A stretch of 64,000 nt of DNA from Sphingobium cupriresistens (GTDB lineage Bacteria > Pseudomonadota > Alphaproteobacteria > Sphingomonadales > Sphingomonadaceae), in contig NZ_SEOO01000019.1 of NCBI RefSeq assembly GCF_004152865.1, forward strand, positions 1 through 64,000, given 5' to 3'. The notes beneath the pieces are model-generated. The model did not search any database and was not told where the DNA came from. It saw only the letters and a program-made list of their open reading frames with translations. The translations under genes were made by a program, and so were the position numbers. Each line of letters starts with the position of its first letter. Within the stretch, counting starts at the first letter, position 1. Below are positions 34,194-43,875 of the stretch, piece after piece.

Positions 34194-35028
34194 CAGCGCC
34201 GAGCAGCGGCCAGCGCCGCTGCCAGGGCTTGATCGCGATCTGCGTGCCCGCGTGGCGATTGATCTTCCAAGCCAGATAATCGATGCCGCCGGCATAGGTG
34301 AAGCTGGCCTTGGCCAGACGGATTACCGACAGGCGCTTGCCGCGCCGCTGGAGGCTGCGCCAGTGCGCGGGCGTATCAGCTGGCGAGGATGGCAGGCCAT
34401 CGGCGAGCGCGGCGTCGCCAACGCGGCGATAGCGATCGGGATCGGCATCGACGATCGAGAGGGAGCGGCCCGTCTTTTCGGCGCGCAGTTCGGCGTTATA
34501 GGTCAGGGTGAAGCCGGTGCGCCATAAGGCGAGCGCATCGCCCTGCCCCTCCGCCATCGGCCGCGCCAGCGACAGCAATGTCGGCGCGGCCTGCGCGACG
34601 GCGGCGATCGCGCGCTGGCGGGCGAGGTCGTCGGCGGCCCAGAGCAGGCGCGAGGGCTGGGCGAAGCGCGCCCAGACCGAGACATTGTCGGCCTCCATGC
34701 TGTTCAACCGAGCGAAGTCGGCTTCGGACAGCACGGCATATTTGGCGATCAGCCCCTGATGTTCGAACGGGAAGACATTGGGCGGGATCATGCGGTTGGC
34801 GCGCGCCAGCCAGCTTTTGCCATAGGCGGCGGGATAGTCCGACACGATCAGGTAGAAATCGAGCATCAACCCGTCGAGATTCTTCTCCCGCAGGCAGGAG
34901 CCGTAGAAGAGAACCGCGCGGGCCGCCTGCGGATATTTGGCTGCCAGTGCGCCCGCCATGGCGGCGGCGCGGGGATCGGCCGGAGCGCTGAGTTCGGCGG
35001 TGACGAGGGGGAGGAGTTGGCTGGGCAT
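34150..35028 (-). CDS. Tam41-like nucleotidyltransferase (possible phosphatidate cytidylyltransferase)
   Basis: 292 residues from ATG 35026-35028; a TTG 12 bases upstream is possible. ARAVLFYGSCLREKNLDGLMLDFYLIVSDY has the G-S-x-x-R...D-F-x-L motif of nucleotidyltransferases of the kind in mitochondrial Tam41, which makes CDP-diacylglycerol. The second block is RANRMIPPNVFPFEHQGLIAKYAVLSEADF. Proteins of this type are often near sphingolipid genes in sphingomonads, from memory. A role in CDP-lipid synthesis beside spt is inference; the family assignment is moderate. Confidence 0.6.
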   Translation of the reverse strand: MPSQLLPLVTAELSAPADPRAAAMAGALAAKYPQAARAVLFYGSCLREKNLDGLMLDFYLIVSDYPAAYGKSWLARANRMIPPNVFPFEHQGLIAKYAVLSEADFARLNSMEADNVSVWARFAQPSRLLWAADDLARQRAIAAVAQAAPTLLSLARPMAEGQGDALALWRTGFTLTYNAELRAEKTGRSLSIVDADPDRYRRVGDAALADGLPSSPADTPAHWRSLQRRGKRLSVIRLAKASFTYAGGIDYLAWKINRHAGTQIAIKPWQRRWPLLGAVILLPRLFRGGAIR

Positions 35029-35058
35029 TGGAGCGTGCAAAAGAGGCTGAACCTATCG

Positions 35059-35136
35059 TCCGTTCGGGCTGAGCCTGTCGAAGCCTTACCCTGCTTGAAA
35101 GGAGTACGGCCCTTCGACAAGCTCAGGGCGAACGGA
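35059..35136. repeat. REP-like inverted repeat (arms identical to the copy at 51243)
   Basis: Arms TCCGTTCGGGCTGAGCC plus TGTCGAAG (35059-35083) and CTTCGACAAGCTCAGGGCG plus AACGGA (35112-35136), with a 28-base spacer. The arms match those at 51243-51324 base for base, though the spacer differs. Confidence 0.85.
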
Positions 35137-35139
35137 TAT

Positions 35140-35787
35140 TTAGAGCCATCCCTTACGAAAGAGCAATGACAGGTTATTCGCGGGCATGTCGATCAAGCGA
35201 TCGAAGCGCAAACCCTGTACGTCCGCTGCCGTAACCACCTCCTCCAGCCGGCGCAGTCCCCAGCGCGGATCGCGTGCCTTGAGCGAAGCGTCGAAGGCGA
35301 GGTTGGATGGCGCAGTATCTACGCCATCGCAAATATAGGGGCCGTAGAGATAAAGCAGGCCGCCGGGCGGCAGCGCCTGCCCTGCGCCCTTTAGCAGCCC
35401 TAATGTCGCGGCCCACGGGCTGATATGCGTCATGTTGATGCAGAGGATGGCGTCGGCCTGTGCGATCGGCCAGTCGCCCGCAGCGTCCAGCAGGATCGGC
35501 GGGTGGAGATTAAGCAGGTCCGCTTCGGCGCGCCAGGCCGCGATCGACGCCAGCGCAGCGGGATCGGGATCGCTCGGCTGCCAGTCGAGCGAGGGGAAAG
35601 CGACAGCGAAGTGGACAGCATGTTCGCCGCTCCCGCTCGCCACCTCCAGCACCAGGCCGGAAGACGGGAGCTGGTCGCGCAAGACCGCGACGATGGCGTC
35701 GCGGTTGCGCTCGGTCGCGGGCGCGTAGCGTTTATCCGCGACGGCGGGGCCGGAACCGGGTTCCCACGGCTCCGGCCTGTCGATCAT
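35140..35787 (-). CDS. DUF938 SAM-dependent methyltransferase-like protein
   Basis: 215 residues from ATG 35785-35787. LVLEVASGSGEHAVHFA is the SAM-binding glycine loop (E-x-x-x-G-x-G), with DPDPAALASI as the acidic second strand. DAILCINMTHISPWAATLGLL and GGLLYLYGPYICDGV are typical of DUF938 (PF06080). Its start codon overlaps gcvPB's stop (ATGA), so it is the last gene of the glycine cleavage operon. The substrate is unknown. The link to one-carbon metabolism is suggested by position only. Confidence 0.85.
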   Translation of the reverse strand: MIDRPEPWEPGSGPAVADKRYAPATERNRDAIVAVLRDQLPSSGLVLEVASGSGEHAVHFAVAFPSLDWQPSDPDPAALASIAAWRAEADLLNLHPPILLDAAGDWPIAQADAILCINMTHISPWAATLGLLKGAGQALPPGGLLYLYGPYICDGVDTAPSNLAFDASLKARDPRWGLRRLEEVVTAADVQGLRFDRLIDMPANNLSLLFRKGWL

Positions 35788-37358
35788 TCGGCAGCGACCG
35801 CCAGCGCAGGGTCGGTCCAGGTGAGGACCGGCTTGCGCGCCGCGAGGGTTTCGTCGAGGCGCCGGCGCGGCGCGTGATAGGGCGCGCCCTTGAGCGCTTC
35901 GTCCCCCGCCTTGGCGCGTTCGGCCAGACTGCGCAGCGCCAAGATGAACTGGTCCAGCGCCGCCTTGCTTTCGGTTTCGGTCGGTTCGACCAGCATCGCG
36001 CCATGGACGACCAGCGGGAAATACATGGTCATCGGGTGGAAGCCTTCGTCGATCAGCCCCTTGGCGATGTCGAGCGTGGTGAAGCCCTCGGCCAGCCCCT
36101 TGTCGCTGAACAGCGCCTCATGCATACACGGGCCGCTGTCGCCGAAGGGCGCGTCCAGCACATCGTCCAGGCTGCGCAATATATAGTTGGCGTTGAGGAC
36201 GGCGTCCTCCGCCACCTGGCGCAGTCCGTCCGCGCCGTGGGACAGGATATAAGCCAGCGCGCGGGTGAACATGCCCATCTGCCCATGGAAGGCCGACATG
36301 CGGCCGAAGCTCTGCGGCATCTCCTCGCCGACATTCTCCTCCTCGATCAGGTGGATGCTGCCGTCCGCCATGCGCGCGGTATAGGGGAGCGGGCCGAAGG
36401 GCGAGAGCGCTTCGGACAGCACCACCGGGCCGGAGCCGGGGCCGCCGCCGCCATGGGGGGTGGAGAAGGTCTTGTGCAGGTTGATGTGCATCGCATCGAC
36501 GCCCAGGTCGCCGGGGCGGACCCGGCCGACGATGGCGTTGAAGTTCGCGCCGTCGCAATAGACGAAAGCGCCGGCGGCATGGACCGCGTCGGAAATCGTC
36601 TTCATGTCGCGTTCAAACAGGCCGCAGGTGTTTGGATTAGTGATCATCACCGCTGCGACGTCGGGGCCGAGGCGGGCCTTGAGCGCTTCCAGATCGACGC
36701 GGCCTTCCGGGGTCGCAGGGATGTCCTCCACCTTGTAGCCGCAGAAAGCGGCGGTGGCGGGGTTGGTGCCGTGCGCGCTTTCGGGGACCAGCACGACTTG
36801 GCGCGCATCACCGCGCGCTTCCAGTGCGGCGCGGATGCACAGCAAGCCGCACAATTCGCCATGGGCGCCCGCCTTGGGCGTCATGGCGACGCCATGCATG
36901 CCGGTCAGTTTGATGAGCCAGACCGCCAGTTCATTGATGACGCCCAGCGCGCCCTGCACCGTCGATTGGGGCGCGAGCGGATGGAGGTCGGCGAAACCGG
37001 GCATCCGCGCGACCTTTTCATTGAGGCGCGGATTATGCTTCATCGTGCAGCTGCCGAGCGGGAACAGGCCCAGGTCGATGGCGTAATTCTGGCGGCTGAG
37101 GCGCGTATAATGGCGCACCGTTTCCTGCTCCGACAGGCCCGGCAAGCCGATGGCGTCGGTGCGGGCGAGTTTGCCGAGGCGGCTGGCGACGCTGGGTGCT
37201 GGCGCGAAATCGACGCCGGTCGTAGCGGTCGAGCCGATCTCGAAGATCAGCGCCTCTTCCAGCATCAGCGCGCGATTGCCGGTGGCGGTTGCGGGGGCCA
37301 TATGGGCTTCCTTGACGGGGGTGGGCGCGGTGGGGCGACCTTCCTTGAGCATCGTCAT
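35784..37358 (-). CDS. gcvPB: Glycine dehydrogenase (decarboxylating) subunit 2
   Basis: 524 residues from ATG 37356-37358 ([10 protein letters not shown]), with GGAGGAA upstream. The PLP lysine is K296 in [19 protein letters not shown], the glycine-rich loop of P-protein; [15 protein letters not shown] precedes it. It pairs with gcvPA to form the split P-protein that decarboxylates glycine and passes aminomethyl to lipoyl-GcvH. The start overlaps gcvPA's stop by 4 bases, so both subunits are co-translated. Confidence 0.95.
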   Translation of the reverse strand: MTMLKEGRPTAPTPVKEAHMAPATATGNRALMLEEALIFEIGSTATTGVDFAPAPSVASRLGKLARTDAIGLPGLSEQETVRHYTRLSRQNYAIDLGLFPLGSCTMKHNPRLNEKVARMPGFADLHPLAPQSTVQGALGVINELAVWLIKLTGMHGVAMTPKAGAHGELCGLLCIRAALEARGDARQVVLVPESAHGTNPATAAFCGYKVEDIPATPEGRVDLEALKARLGPDVAAVMITNPNTCGLFERDMKTISDAVHAAGAFVYCDGANFNAIVGRVRPGDLGVDAMHINLHKTFSTPHGGGGPGSGPVVLSEALSPFGPLPYTARMADGSIHLIEEENVGEEMPQSFGRMSAFHGQMGMFTRALAYILSHGADGLRQVAEDAVLNANYILRSLDDVLDAPFGDSGPCMHEALFSDKGLAEGFTTLDIAKGLIDEGFHPMTMYFPLVVHGAMLVEPTETESKAALDQFILALRSLAERAKAGDEALKGAPYHAPRRRLDETLAARKPVLTWTDPALAVAAE

Positions 37359-38713
37359 GCCAGTTCCTCCTCCAGCGCTGCGGCAAGGCTTTCGATATCC
37401 TCCGCCGTGACGGTCTCCGTGACGGCGACGACAAGGCCGTTGCCGATCGCAGGCGTCTGCGGGAAGAGGCGGCCGAGCGAGACCCCGGCCAGCACGCCCT
37501 TGTCGGCCAGGGTGCGCACGACGTCGCGTGCGTCTTTCGACAAGATCAGGGTAAATTCGTTGAAGAAGCTGTCGTTCAGCAGCGTGACGCCCGGCACCTT
37601 GGCCAGGCGATCGGCGGCTTGGCAAGCAAGGCCATGGTTCAGCGTCGCGAGTTCGCGCAGGCCGCGTTCGCCCAGCAAGGTCATATGGATACTGAAGGCC
37701 AGCGCACAAAGCCCTGAATTGGTGCAGATGTTCGACGTCGCCTTCTCCCGCCGGATATGCTGTTCGCGGGTCGAAAGGGTCAGCACGAAACCGCGCTTGC
37801 CCGCCGCGTCCACCGTCTCGCCGCACAGGCGGCCCGGCATCTGCCGGACATATTTCTGCTTACAGGCGAACAGGCCCAGATAGGGGCCGCCAAATTGCAG
37901 GCCGACGCCGATCGACTGGCCTTCGCCCACGACGATGTCCGCGCCCATGGCGCCCGGCGCCCGACAAGCGCCCAGCGCGACCGGCTCCGTCACCACAGCA
38001 ACCAGCAGCGCGCCCGCCGCATGGGCGGCGTCGGCGAGCGGGGTCAGGTCGGCGATGCGGCCGAGAATGTCGGGATATTGGACGACGACGCAGGACGTAT
38101 CCTTGTCGATGCCCGCGATCAGCGCGTCGATGTCAGTCGCGGCGTCCAGCGTGGGCGCTTCATGGGCCAGCGCGTCGCCGGTGAATTTCGCCATCGTTTT
38201 GGCGACCGAAACATAATGGGGGTGCAGGCCCGACGACAGGATCGCCTTGCCCCGCTTGGTGATGCGCCGCGCCATGCCGATCGCTTCCCAGCAGGCGGTG
38301 GAGCCGTCATACATGGAGGCGTTCGCCACGTCGCAGCCCAGCAGGCGCGCCACTTGCGTCTGGAATTCGAAGAGCACCTGCAACGTGCCCTGCGCGATTT
38401 CGGGCTGATAGGGGGTGTAGGCGGTCAGAAACTCGCCGCGCTGAATCAGATGATCGACGCTGGCGGGGACATGATGCTTGTAGGCTCCTGCCCCCAGGAA
38501 GAAGGGCGCCTCCCCCGCCGACAGATTCTGCCGCGCGAGCGCCGCCATATGGCGCTCGACCGCCAGTTCGCTGGCGTGGGGCGGCAGGCCGGCGATGGCG
38601 CCGGTCAGCCTGGCTTCGGCGGGCACATCCACGAACAGATCGTCGATGGACGCCGCGCCGATGACGGACAGCATGTCCGCGCGGTCAGTGTCGGTTAGGG
38701 GTAGGTAACGCAT
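37355..38713 (-). CDS. gcvPA: Glycine dehydrogenase (decarboxylating) subunit 1
   Basis: 452 residues from ATG 38711-38713 ([20 protein letters not shown]). The N-terminal half of the split P-protein: [41 protein letters not shown] and [16 protein letters not shown] are family blocks. It has no PLP lysine of its own and forms the dimer with gcvPB. A TTG 9 bases upstream is a poorer start. A repeat hairpin sits in the 132-base gap to gcvH. Confidence 0.95.
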   Translation of the reverse strand: MRYLPLTDTDRADMLSVIGAASIDDLFVDVPAEARLTGAIAGLPPHASELAVERHMAALARQNLSAGEAPFFLGAGAYKHHVPASVDHLIQRGEFLTAYTPYQPEIAQGTLQVLFEFQTQVARLLGCDVANASMYDGSTACWEAIGMARRITKRGKAILSSGLHPHYVSVAKTMAKFTGDALAHEAPTLDAATDIDALIAGIDKDTSCVVVQYPDILGRIADLTPLADAAHAAGALLVAVVTEPVALGACRAPGAMGADIVVGEGQSIGVGLQFGGPYLGLFACKQKYVRQMPGRLCGETVDAAGKRGFVLTLSTREQHIRREKATSNICTNSGLCALAFSIHMTLLGERGLRELATLNHGLACQAADRLAKVPGVTLLNDSFFNEFTLILSKDARDVVRTLADKGVLAGVSLGRLFPQTPAIGNGLVVAVTETVTAEDIESLAAALEEELA

Positions 38714-38742
38714 ATCATACAACTCCCCCCTCGCCCCATCAT

Positions 38743-38837
38743 CTCCCTTCCCGCTTGCGGGAGGGGCCGGGGGAGGGTCTGTTACGGAGATGACGCCACA
38801 CGCCCTCCCCTAACCCCTCCCACAAGCGGGAGGGGAG
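38743..38837. repeat. GC-rich inverted repeat between gcvPA and gcvH
   Basis: Arms of about 35 bases, CTCCC..CCCGCTTGCGGGAGGGG (38743-38777) and the complement CCCTCCCCTAACCCCTCCC..AAGCGGGAGGGGAG (38803-38837). This is a second dispersed-repeat type, different from the CCGTTCGG family, and of a form common in alphaproteobacterial genomes. In the gcv transcript it would form a strong hairpin. Confidence 0.8.
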
Positions 38838-38845
38838 CTATCAGG

Positions 38846-39217
38846 TCAAAGTGCCGCCACGAACTTCTTGTAGACGGCCTCGGTCATCAGGCCTTCCAGT
38901 TCGCTGGCGTCGGTGATGCGCAGCTTGAAGAACCAGCCATCCTCTTCGGCATCGCTGTTCACCAACGCGGGTTCATCCTCCAGCGCGGCGTTGGATTCGA
39001 CCACTTCGCCCGAAATCGGCGCATAGACGTCGGACGCGGCCTTGACCGATTCCACGACGGCGGCGTCGTCGCCCTTGTCGAAGGTCGCGCCTTCAACAGG
39101 CAGTTCGACGAACACGATGTCGCCCAACTGCTCCTGCGCATAATCGGTGATGCCGACGGTGGCGATTTCGCCCTCGACATCGATCCATTCATGCTCTTCG
39201 GTGAAATAACGGCTCAT
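38846..39217 (-). CDS. gcvH: Glycine cleavage system H protein
   Basis: 123 residues from ATG 39215-39217, behind [43 protein letters not shown] is the typical H-protein start, and the lipoyl-lysine is K59 in [23 protein letters not shown]. It carries the aminomethyl group from GcvP to GcvT and back to the lipoamide dehydrogenase. gcvT ends 24 bases upstream. Confidence 0.96.
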   Translation of the reverse strand: MSRYFTEEHEWIDVEGEIATVGITDYAQEQLGDIVFVELPVEGATFDKGDDAAVVESVKAASDVYAPISGEVVESNAALEDEPALVNSDAEEDGWFFKLRITDASELEGLMTEAVYKKFVAAL

Positions 39218-39241
39218 TATGCTTCTCCCCTCGGAAAAGGA

Positions 39242-40393
39242 TTAAACTTTGCGGCGGTAACGATGCGGAACGAACGGCATCGGCGCAACCGCCGCGGCGA
39301 TGCGCTTGCCGCGCACTTCGATCTCCAGTTTTTCGCCGATCACGGCATGGGGCAGGCTGACCCAGCCCATCGCGATCGGTGCGGCGACGGACGGCGCGAA
39401 GCCGCCGGAGGTGACTTCGCCCACCAGCACGTCGCCAGCATAGATTTGCGCGCCTTCGCGGGCCGGCAGGCGGCCTTCGATCTTGAGGCCCACCCGCTTG
39501 GCGCCAGGGCCGTCGGCCAGTTCCTTCAGCACGCGGGCATGGCCGATAAAGCCCCCCTCCTCGCGACGGCGCTTCTGAATGGCGAAGCCCAGGTCCGCGC
39601 CGATCGTGCTGACCGAGGGCGAAAGGTCATGGCCGTAGAGCGGCAACCCCGCCTCCAACCGCAGCGAATCGCGCGCGCCCAGGCCGATCGGCTTCACCTG
39701 CGGCAGCGCGCACAGCGCATCGGCCAGAAGGGTGACGTCATCGGCGGGGATGCTGATTTCGAACCCGTCCTCGCCGGTATAGCCCGAACGGCTGATCCAC
39801 AGCGGAACGCCGCGCCAGATGAAAGGTCCGGATTGCATGAACAACAGGTCGGCGGTTTCGGGGATGAGCGTGGCGAGCGCCTCGCCCGCTTCCGGCCCCT
39901 GGAGCGCCAGCAGCGCCTGGTCGGCCATGTGGTTCATGACGACCGCGTCGGGCAAATTTTCGATCATCCAGCCGATATCGTCATATTTGGTCGCGCCGTT
40001 GACAACCATATAGATGGCCGCGCCGTCGAACGCCTCATCGCCCAAGCGCGACACCATGAGATCGTCCAGGATGCCGCCCTCCTGATCGAGCAGCATCGAA
40101 TAGCGCTGGCGAAAGGGCTTCAGCCCCTTGATATCGCTGGGCAGCAGATATTCCAGCGCGTCATCGACGCCGTCGCCGGAAAAGCTGAGCTGGCCCATAT
40201 GACTGACGTCGAACAGGCCGGCATGTTCGCGAGTCCAGGCATGTTCCGCCATGATGCCTTCATATTGGATCGGCATGTGATAGCCAGCGAAGCCGACCAT
40301 CCGCGCGCCACGGGCACGGTGCCAGGCATCGAGCGGCAAGGCCTCCAGCGGCAGTTCCTCTGCGATTGTGGCGATATCGTCATTGCCGGACAT
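39242..40393 (-). CDS. gcvT: Glycine cleavage system T protein (aminomethyltransferase)
   Basis: 383 residues. GAGLFDVSHMGQLSFSG-like block (AGLFDVSHMGQL), GGILDDLMVSRLGDEAF and SRSGYTGEDGFEISIPA are the folate-binding and aminomethyl-site motifs of GcvT. It releases ammonia and makes 5,10-methylene-THF. AAAGGACG precedes ATG 40391-40393. It is the first gene behind the glycine riboswitch. Confidence 0.95.
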   Translation of the reverse strand: MSGNDDIATIAEELPLEALPLDAWHRARGARMVGFAGYHMPIQYEGIMAEHAWTREHAGLFDVSHMGQLSFSGDGVDDALEYLLPSDIKGLKPFRQRYSMLLDQEGGILDDLMVSRLGDEAFDGAAIYMVVNGATKYDDIGWMIENLPDAVVMNHMADQALLALQGPEAGEALATLIPETADLLFMQSGPFIWRGVPLWISRSGYTGEDGFEISIPADDVTLLADALCALPQVKPIGLGARDSLRLEAGLPLYGHDLSPSVSTIGADLGFAIQKRRREEGGFIGHARVLKELADGPGAKRVGLKIEGRLPAREGAQIYAGDVLVGEVTSGGFAPSVAAPIAMGWVSLPHAVIGEKLEIEVRGKRIAAAVAPMPFVPHRYRRKV

Positions 40394-40461
40394 GAAGCGT
40401 CCTTTCCGTGCGGGGTTGATGGCGACCGATGCAAAGGCCCGGAGTCGGACCTGTCTTATCT

Positions 40462-40665
40462 GCCACCCCCTCTGTCACGGAACCTGAGAGCTTTGACCAG
40501 CGGCCTTGCGGCCACATGGCTTACCCCTTCGGTGGGACAGTCATGCGACTGTCCGCTTTCCAGAGTGCCTTGCGCGCGATGCGGTCCTTTGACCTGAGAG
40601 ATTCCGGGGCGGTTGCTCCTTCGGTGACGGGGTGGCCTCCAAGGCTTCCCATGCTCTCCCGCATC
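40462..40665 (-). promoter_or_regulatory. Tandem glycine riboswitch upstream of gcvT
   Basis: On the minus strand two aptamers are visible. The first (about 40665-40559) has GGAGAG, CACCGAAGGAGCAA, AATCTCTCAGGTCAAAGGACCG and closes with ACTCTGGA. The second (about 40556-40466) has CACCGAAGGGGTAA, AAGCTCTCAGG and GTGACAGAGGGGG. These are the conserved core elements of the gcvT-type riboswitch. Glycine binding usually turns expression on. It fills most of the 331-base gap between dgt and gcvT; no -10/-35 stands out upstream. Confidence 0.93.
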
Positions 40666-40724
40666 ATGCCCGACGAACGAATCCGCCGGAGACCTGTCCG
40701 CATTGCGTCAATCGCAGGGGCGCG

Positions 40725-41885
40725 TCAATCGGCCAGCGCCATCGCCCCATAGATTTCCGCATGGCGCTTTTCGGCGTAACGGTCGGTCATGCCGGCGATG
40801 AAGTCGGCGATGTGGCGGCTGCGGGTGGGTTCCTGCCCGACGCAGTCGTCACGCCATTCGGGCGGCATGAGCGCGGGATCGGCCTGATAGGCGCGAAACA
40901 GGTCGGTGACGATGACGCGCGCCCGGTCGGCGGCGGCGAGCTGTTCGGGATGATGATAGAGGGTGGCGTACATGAAACGCTTGAGGTCGCGCTCCTGCGC
41001 CGCAAGGTCCGGCGAGAAAGCGACCAGGGTGCGGCCGAGCGCGCGGACATCCTCGACCGTCTCCACGCCCGATGCGGCGATGTTGGCGCGGGTCGATTCG
41101 ATCAGGTCGGTGGCCATCACGCCGATCTGCTCGCGCACCAGCTCGCGCAGCAGCCGGTCCTCCGCCACGTCGGGATAGCGTGCGCGCACGCGGTCCCAGC
41201 AACCGCGCACGAAGGGCACCTCCATAAGCTGCTCCAGCGTCAGCAGCCCGGCGCGCAGGCCATCGTCAATATCGTGATTGTCATAGGCGATGTCGTCGGC
41301 AATCGCCGCCAGTTGCGCCTCCAGCGAGGCATGGCTGGTCAGGTCGAGCGGGAAGAGCGCGTCCAGTTCGCGCATCGCCCAGCCGGGCTTAGCGATCGGG
41401 CCATTATGCTTGGCCAGCCCTTCCAGCATTTCCCAGCTGAGGTTGAGGCCGGCAAAGCGCGGATATGGGCTTTCCAGCAGCATCAGCGTGCGCAGCGTAT
41501 GGGCGTTGTGGTCGAAGCCGCCATGATCGTCGAGCGCGACCTCCAGCGCATCTTCACCGGCATGACCGAAGGGCGGATGACCGATGTCGTGGGCGAGGCA
41601 CAGCGCTTCGGTCAGATCCTCGTTCAGCCCCAAAGTGCGCGCGGTGGTGCGGCCGATCTGGGCAACCTCCAGACTGTGGGTCAGGCGGACGCGGAAATGA
41701 TCGCCGTCAGGCGAGACGAACACCTGCGTTTTGTGGCGCAGGCGACGGAAGGCGATCGAATGGATGATGCGATCGCGGTCGCGCTGGAAGACGTCGCGCG
41801 GTCCGCGCATCTCGCCGCCCGCTTCGGGATGGAGGCGGCCGCGGCTGGCGGCGGGATGGCAGGCATAGGGGGCGAGGATCGTCAT
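40725..41885 (-). CDS. dgt: Deoxyguanosinetriphosphate triphosphohydrolase-like protein
   Basis: 386 residues of the dGTPase HD family. DRDRIIHSIAFRRLRHKTQVFV opens the domain; the metal ligands are H70 (RLTHSLEV), H99-D100 (LAHDIGHPPFGHAG) and a later Asp (IADDIAYDNHDIDDG). It hydrolyses dNTPs to nucleoside and triphosphate. The 386-residue size matches the shorter alphaproteobacterial type 2 form. It is divided from gcvT by the riboswitch region and read in the same direction. Confidence 0.9.
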   Translation of the reverse strand: MTILAPYACHPAASRGRLHPEAGGEMRGPRDVFQRDRDRIIHSIAFRRLRHKTQVFVSPDGDHFRVRLTHSLEVAQIGRTTARTLGLNEDLTEALCLAHDIGHPPFGHAGEDALEVALDDHGGFDHNAHTLRTLMLLESPYPRFAGLNLSWEMLEGLAKHNGPIAKPGWAMRELDALFPLDLTSHASLEAQLAAIADDIAYDNHDIDDGLRAGLLTLEQLMEVPFVRGCWDRVRARYPDVAEDRLLRELVREQIGVMATDLIESTRANIAASGVETVEDVRALGRTLVAFSPDLAAQERDLKRFMYATLYHHPEQLAAADRARVIVTDLFRAYQADPALMPPEWRDDCVGQEPTRSRHIADFIAGMTDRYAEKRHAEIYGAMALAD

Positions 41886-41939
41886 GACGGCCCTCTTAGA
41901 GCCTTCTCCAGTTAGCCGAAACAGCCGACTGCAAAATGC

Positions 41940-43829
41940 TTATTCGCCCCCAAGCTTCTCCACGACCTCCCCTGCTTCGCTTTTCCAGGCGAAGGCGTCG
42001 GCGCCGTCGGCCTTCAGACTGGCCTCCAGTTCCTTGGCGCGGGCGAAGCTGGCGAAGGGGCCGACCAGCAGACGATTCGTCCGCCCCCATCCGGCGCTCC
42101 AGCCGTCCTGTCGGGACAGAATCGTATATTTTTTGCGCAGATTGTTCATGGTGAAGCCCAGCGCCGACTTGCTCTGCCCCACTCCGACCTGCAGCCAGTT
42201 ACGCGAGGGATTGTCGGCCAGGCGCTTCTTCTCCTCGGCGTCCTTCTTCGCCTTGGCGTCGACGTCCGCCTTGGCCTTCGCGGCCGCCTCCTTCTTCGCC
42301 TTGTCGGCGGCGGCCTTGGCCGTGGCCTGTCGCTCGGCGCGGCGGGCAGCCTGGATCGCGGCGATTTCGCTGAGGTCGACAGCGGCGACGCTCGACTGAC
42401 GCTCGGCTTCGGGCACATCGATCGCGCGGATGATGTCCGCCAGCGTGCGGGTGGCTTCCGGGTCTGGTTGAGGCGCCGAGGGCGGCGGCGCGGCGGGGAG
42501 CGCCTGCACCATAGCGGCAGGAGGCGCGGCGGCAGGCGCACTCGACACGGCAGTTGCGGACGGAACCGATGCCTGGGCCAGCGCGATCGCGTTGAGTTGC
42601 GACCCGGCGTTGGCGGGCGGCGGCGCGCGATCGATCGAATCGAAGCCCGGTGCGGGCGGTCCCTGAACGGTGGCGTTGGGCGTAGCGGGCGATGCGGATG
42701 CCTGACGAACAGGCGCCGGTTCGGGTGGGGCGGCTACGGACGAAGGGGGCAAAGGCTGCACGACCGGGGACGGTGGCGGCGCGCTGGGTTGCTGCCGCGC
42801 AGGTGGCGGGGTCGGCGTGGGTTCCGGCGCGGACTGGATCACCTTGGGCGGCGTCGTCTGGGCCTGGGCCAACCGCGGCTGGGCAGGACGACGGGACGCC
42901 GCAAGCCCTTCGGCGCGGGCAAGGCGGGCGGCTTCGCGCTGCTGGCGGCGCTGTTCGGACCGGCTGAGCGGCTTGGTCTTGGCCGGAGTGGCGGAGGCGA
43001 CGGCGACCGGCGCTGCGGCGACGGCGATGCCGGGCGCAGGCGGGGTCGGCGTGATCGCGGCGATGCTGGCGCCGATCTGCGCCGGGAAATGGCCGAAATG
43101 CACCGCCGCGGCCTTTTGCGCGGCGGTCAGATAGGGCATTTTCTGCATATAAGGCGTGATGGCGGCGGCGAGTTGCGCGGGCATGGTCTGTTCCGCCACC
43201 TTCTTCGCATCGGCCTGCTTGTTGTTCATCGCAAGGATGAACGCGCGGTAACGCCAGGCGGCGCGGTCGCTCTTGTAGAGCAGCGGTTCGAGGATCTTGT
43301 CGGACGCGGCCACCTGCCCCGCGATGCCGAGCGAGGCGGCGTAGCGGCGCACCGTTTCGTCATCATTGGGGGTGCGTGCAAGCGCGGCCTGATAGTCGCG
43401 CTGAGCGCCGGCCTGATCGCCGGTCATATCACGCGCCAAGCCGCGGTCGGACAGGATCGTGGCGTCGGGATAGCCCAGCCGCCCGGCCTGGTCGAACAGG
43501 CGCAGCGCTTCGGCCGGGTTTTGCAGCTTGAGCATCACCCGCCCCAGTCCGGCCTTGATCCGGCCATTGCCGCTTTCGATCGCGTCGGCACGGGCGAAGA
43601 AGCCGGTGGCCGCGCGCGGATCGTCCAGCGCCAGCGCCGCCTCCCCCGCGCCGATCAGCGCGACCACGTCGCGCGGGTTGGACGCGAGGCGCGCCAGATT
43701 GCTGTTGAGGTCGGCGGCGCCAAGCGGGCGGACCAGTTGCGATTGGTCCAGCTGCGCGTGCGCAGGGGCCGCGAGCAGCAGCGCGCCCGGCAGCCAAAGA
43801 CCGAGAATCCATGGAGAAGTGCGTGTCAC
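41940..43829 (-). CDS. Exported TPR and SPOR-domain protein
   Basis: 629 residues from GTG 43827-43829. A signal peptide (about 1-25, LLLAAPAHA) is followed by TPR-like helical repeats (about 35-210), a long Pro/Ala-rich region (about 260-470) and a basic/Ala coiled coil. A C-terminal SPOR domain occupies about 545-625 (NWLQVGVGQSKSALG..YTILSRQDGWSAGW..LLVGPFASFARA). SPOR domains bind glycan strands stripped of peptides at the septum. Its place next to ftsZ, read in the same direction behind a terminator, fits a division-site role. Confidence 0.82.
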   Translation of the reverse strand: MTRTSPWILGLWLPGALLLAAPAHAQLDQSQLVRPLGAADLNSNLARLASNPRDVVALIGAGEAALALDDPRAATGFFARADAIESGNGRIKAGLGRVMLKLQNPAEALRLFDQAGRLGYPDATILSDRGLARDMTGDQAGAQRDYQAALARTPNDDETVRRYAASLGIAGQVAASDKILEPLLYKSDRAAWRYRAFILAMNNKQADAKKVAEQTMPAQLAAAITPYMQKMPYLTAAQKAAAVHFGHFPAQIGASIAAITPTPPAPGIAVAAAPVAVASATPAKTKPLSRSEQRRQQREAARLARAEGLAASRRPAQPRLAQAQTTPPKVIQSAPEPTPTPPPARQQPSAPPPSPVVQPLPPSSVAAPPEPAPVRQASASPATPNATVQGPPAPGFDSIDRAPPPANAGSQLNAIALAQASVPSATAVSSAPAAAPPAAMVQALPAAPPPSAPQPDPEATRTLADIIRAIDVPEAERQSSVAAVDLSEIAAIQAARRAERQATAKAAADKAKKEAAAKAKADVDAKAKKDAEEKKRLADNPSRNWLQVGVGQSKSALGFTMNNLRKKYTILSRQDGWSAGWGRTNRLLVGPFASFARAKELEASLKADGADAFAWKSEAGEVVEKLGGE

Positions 43830-43875
43830 ATCCGCGCCTTAGCCCATCCCAGGATGAATGGGAAATTAGCCCAAC

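Noticed and set aside
35874..37883. 669-codon plus-strand frame opposite gcvPA/gcvPB
   Set aside because: Antisense to two well-supported enzymes; composition is that of a shadow frame.
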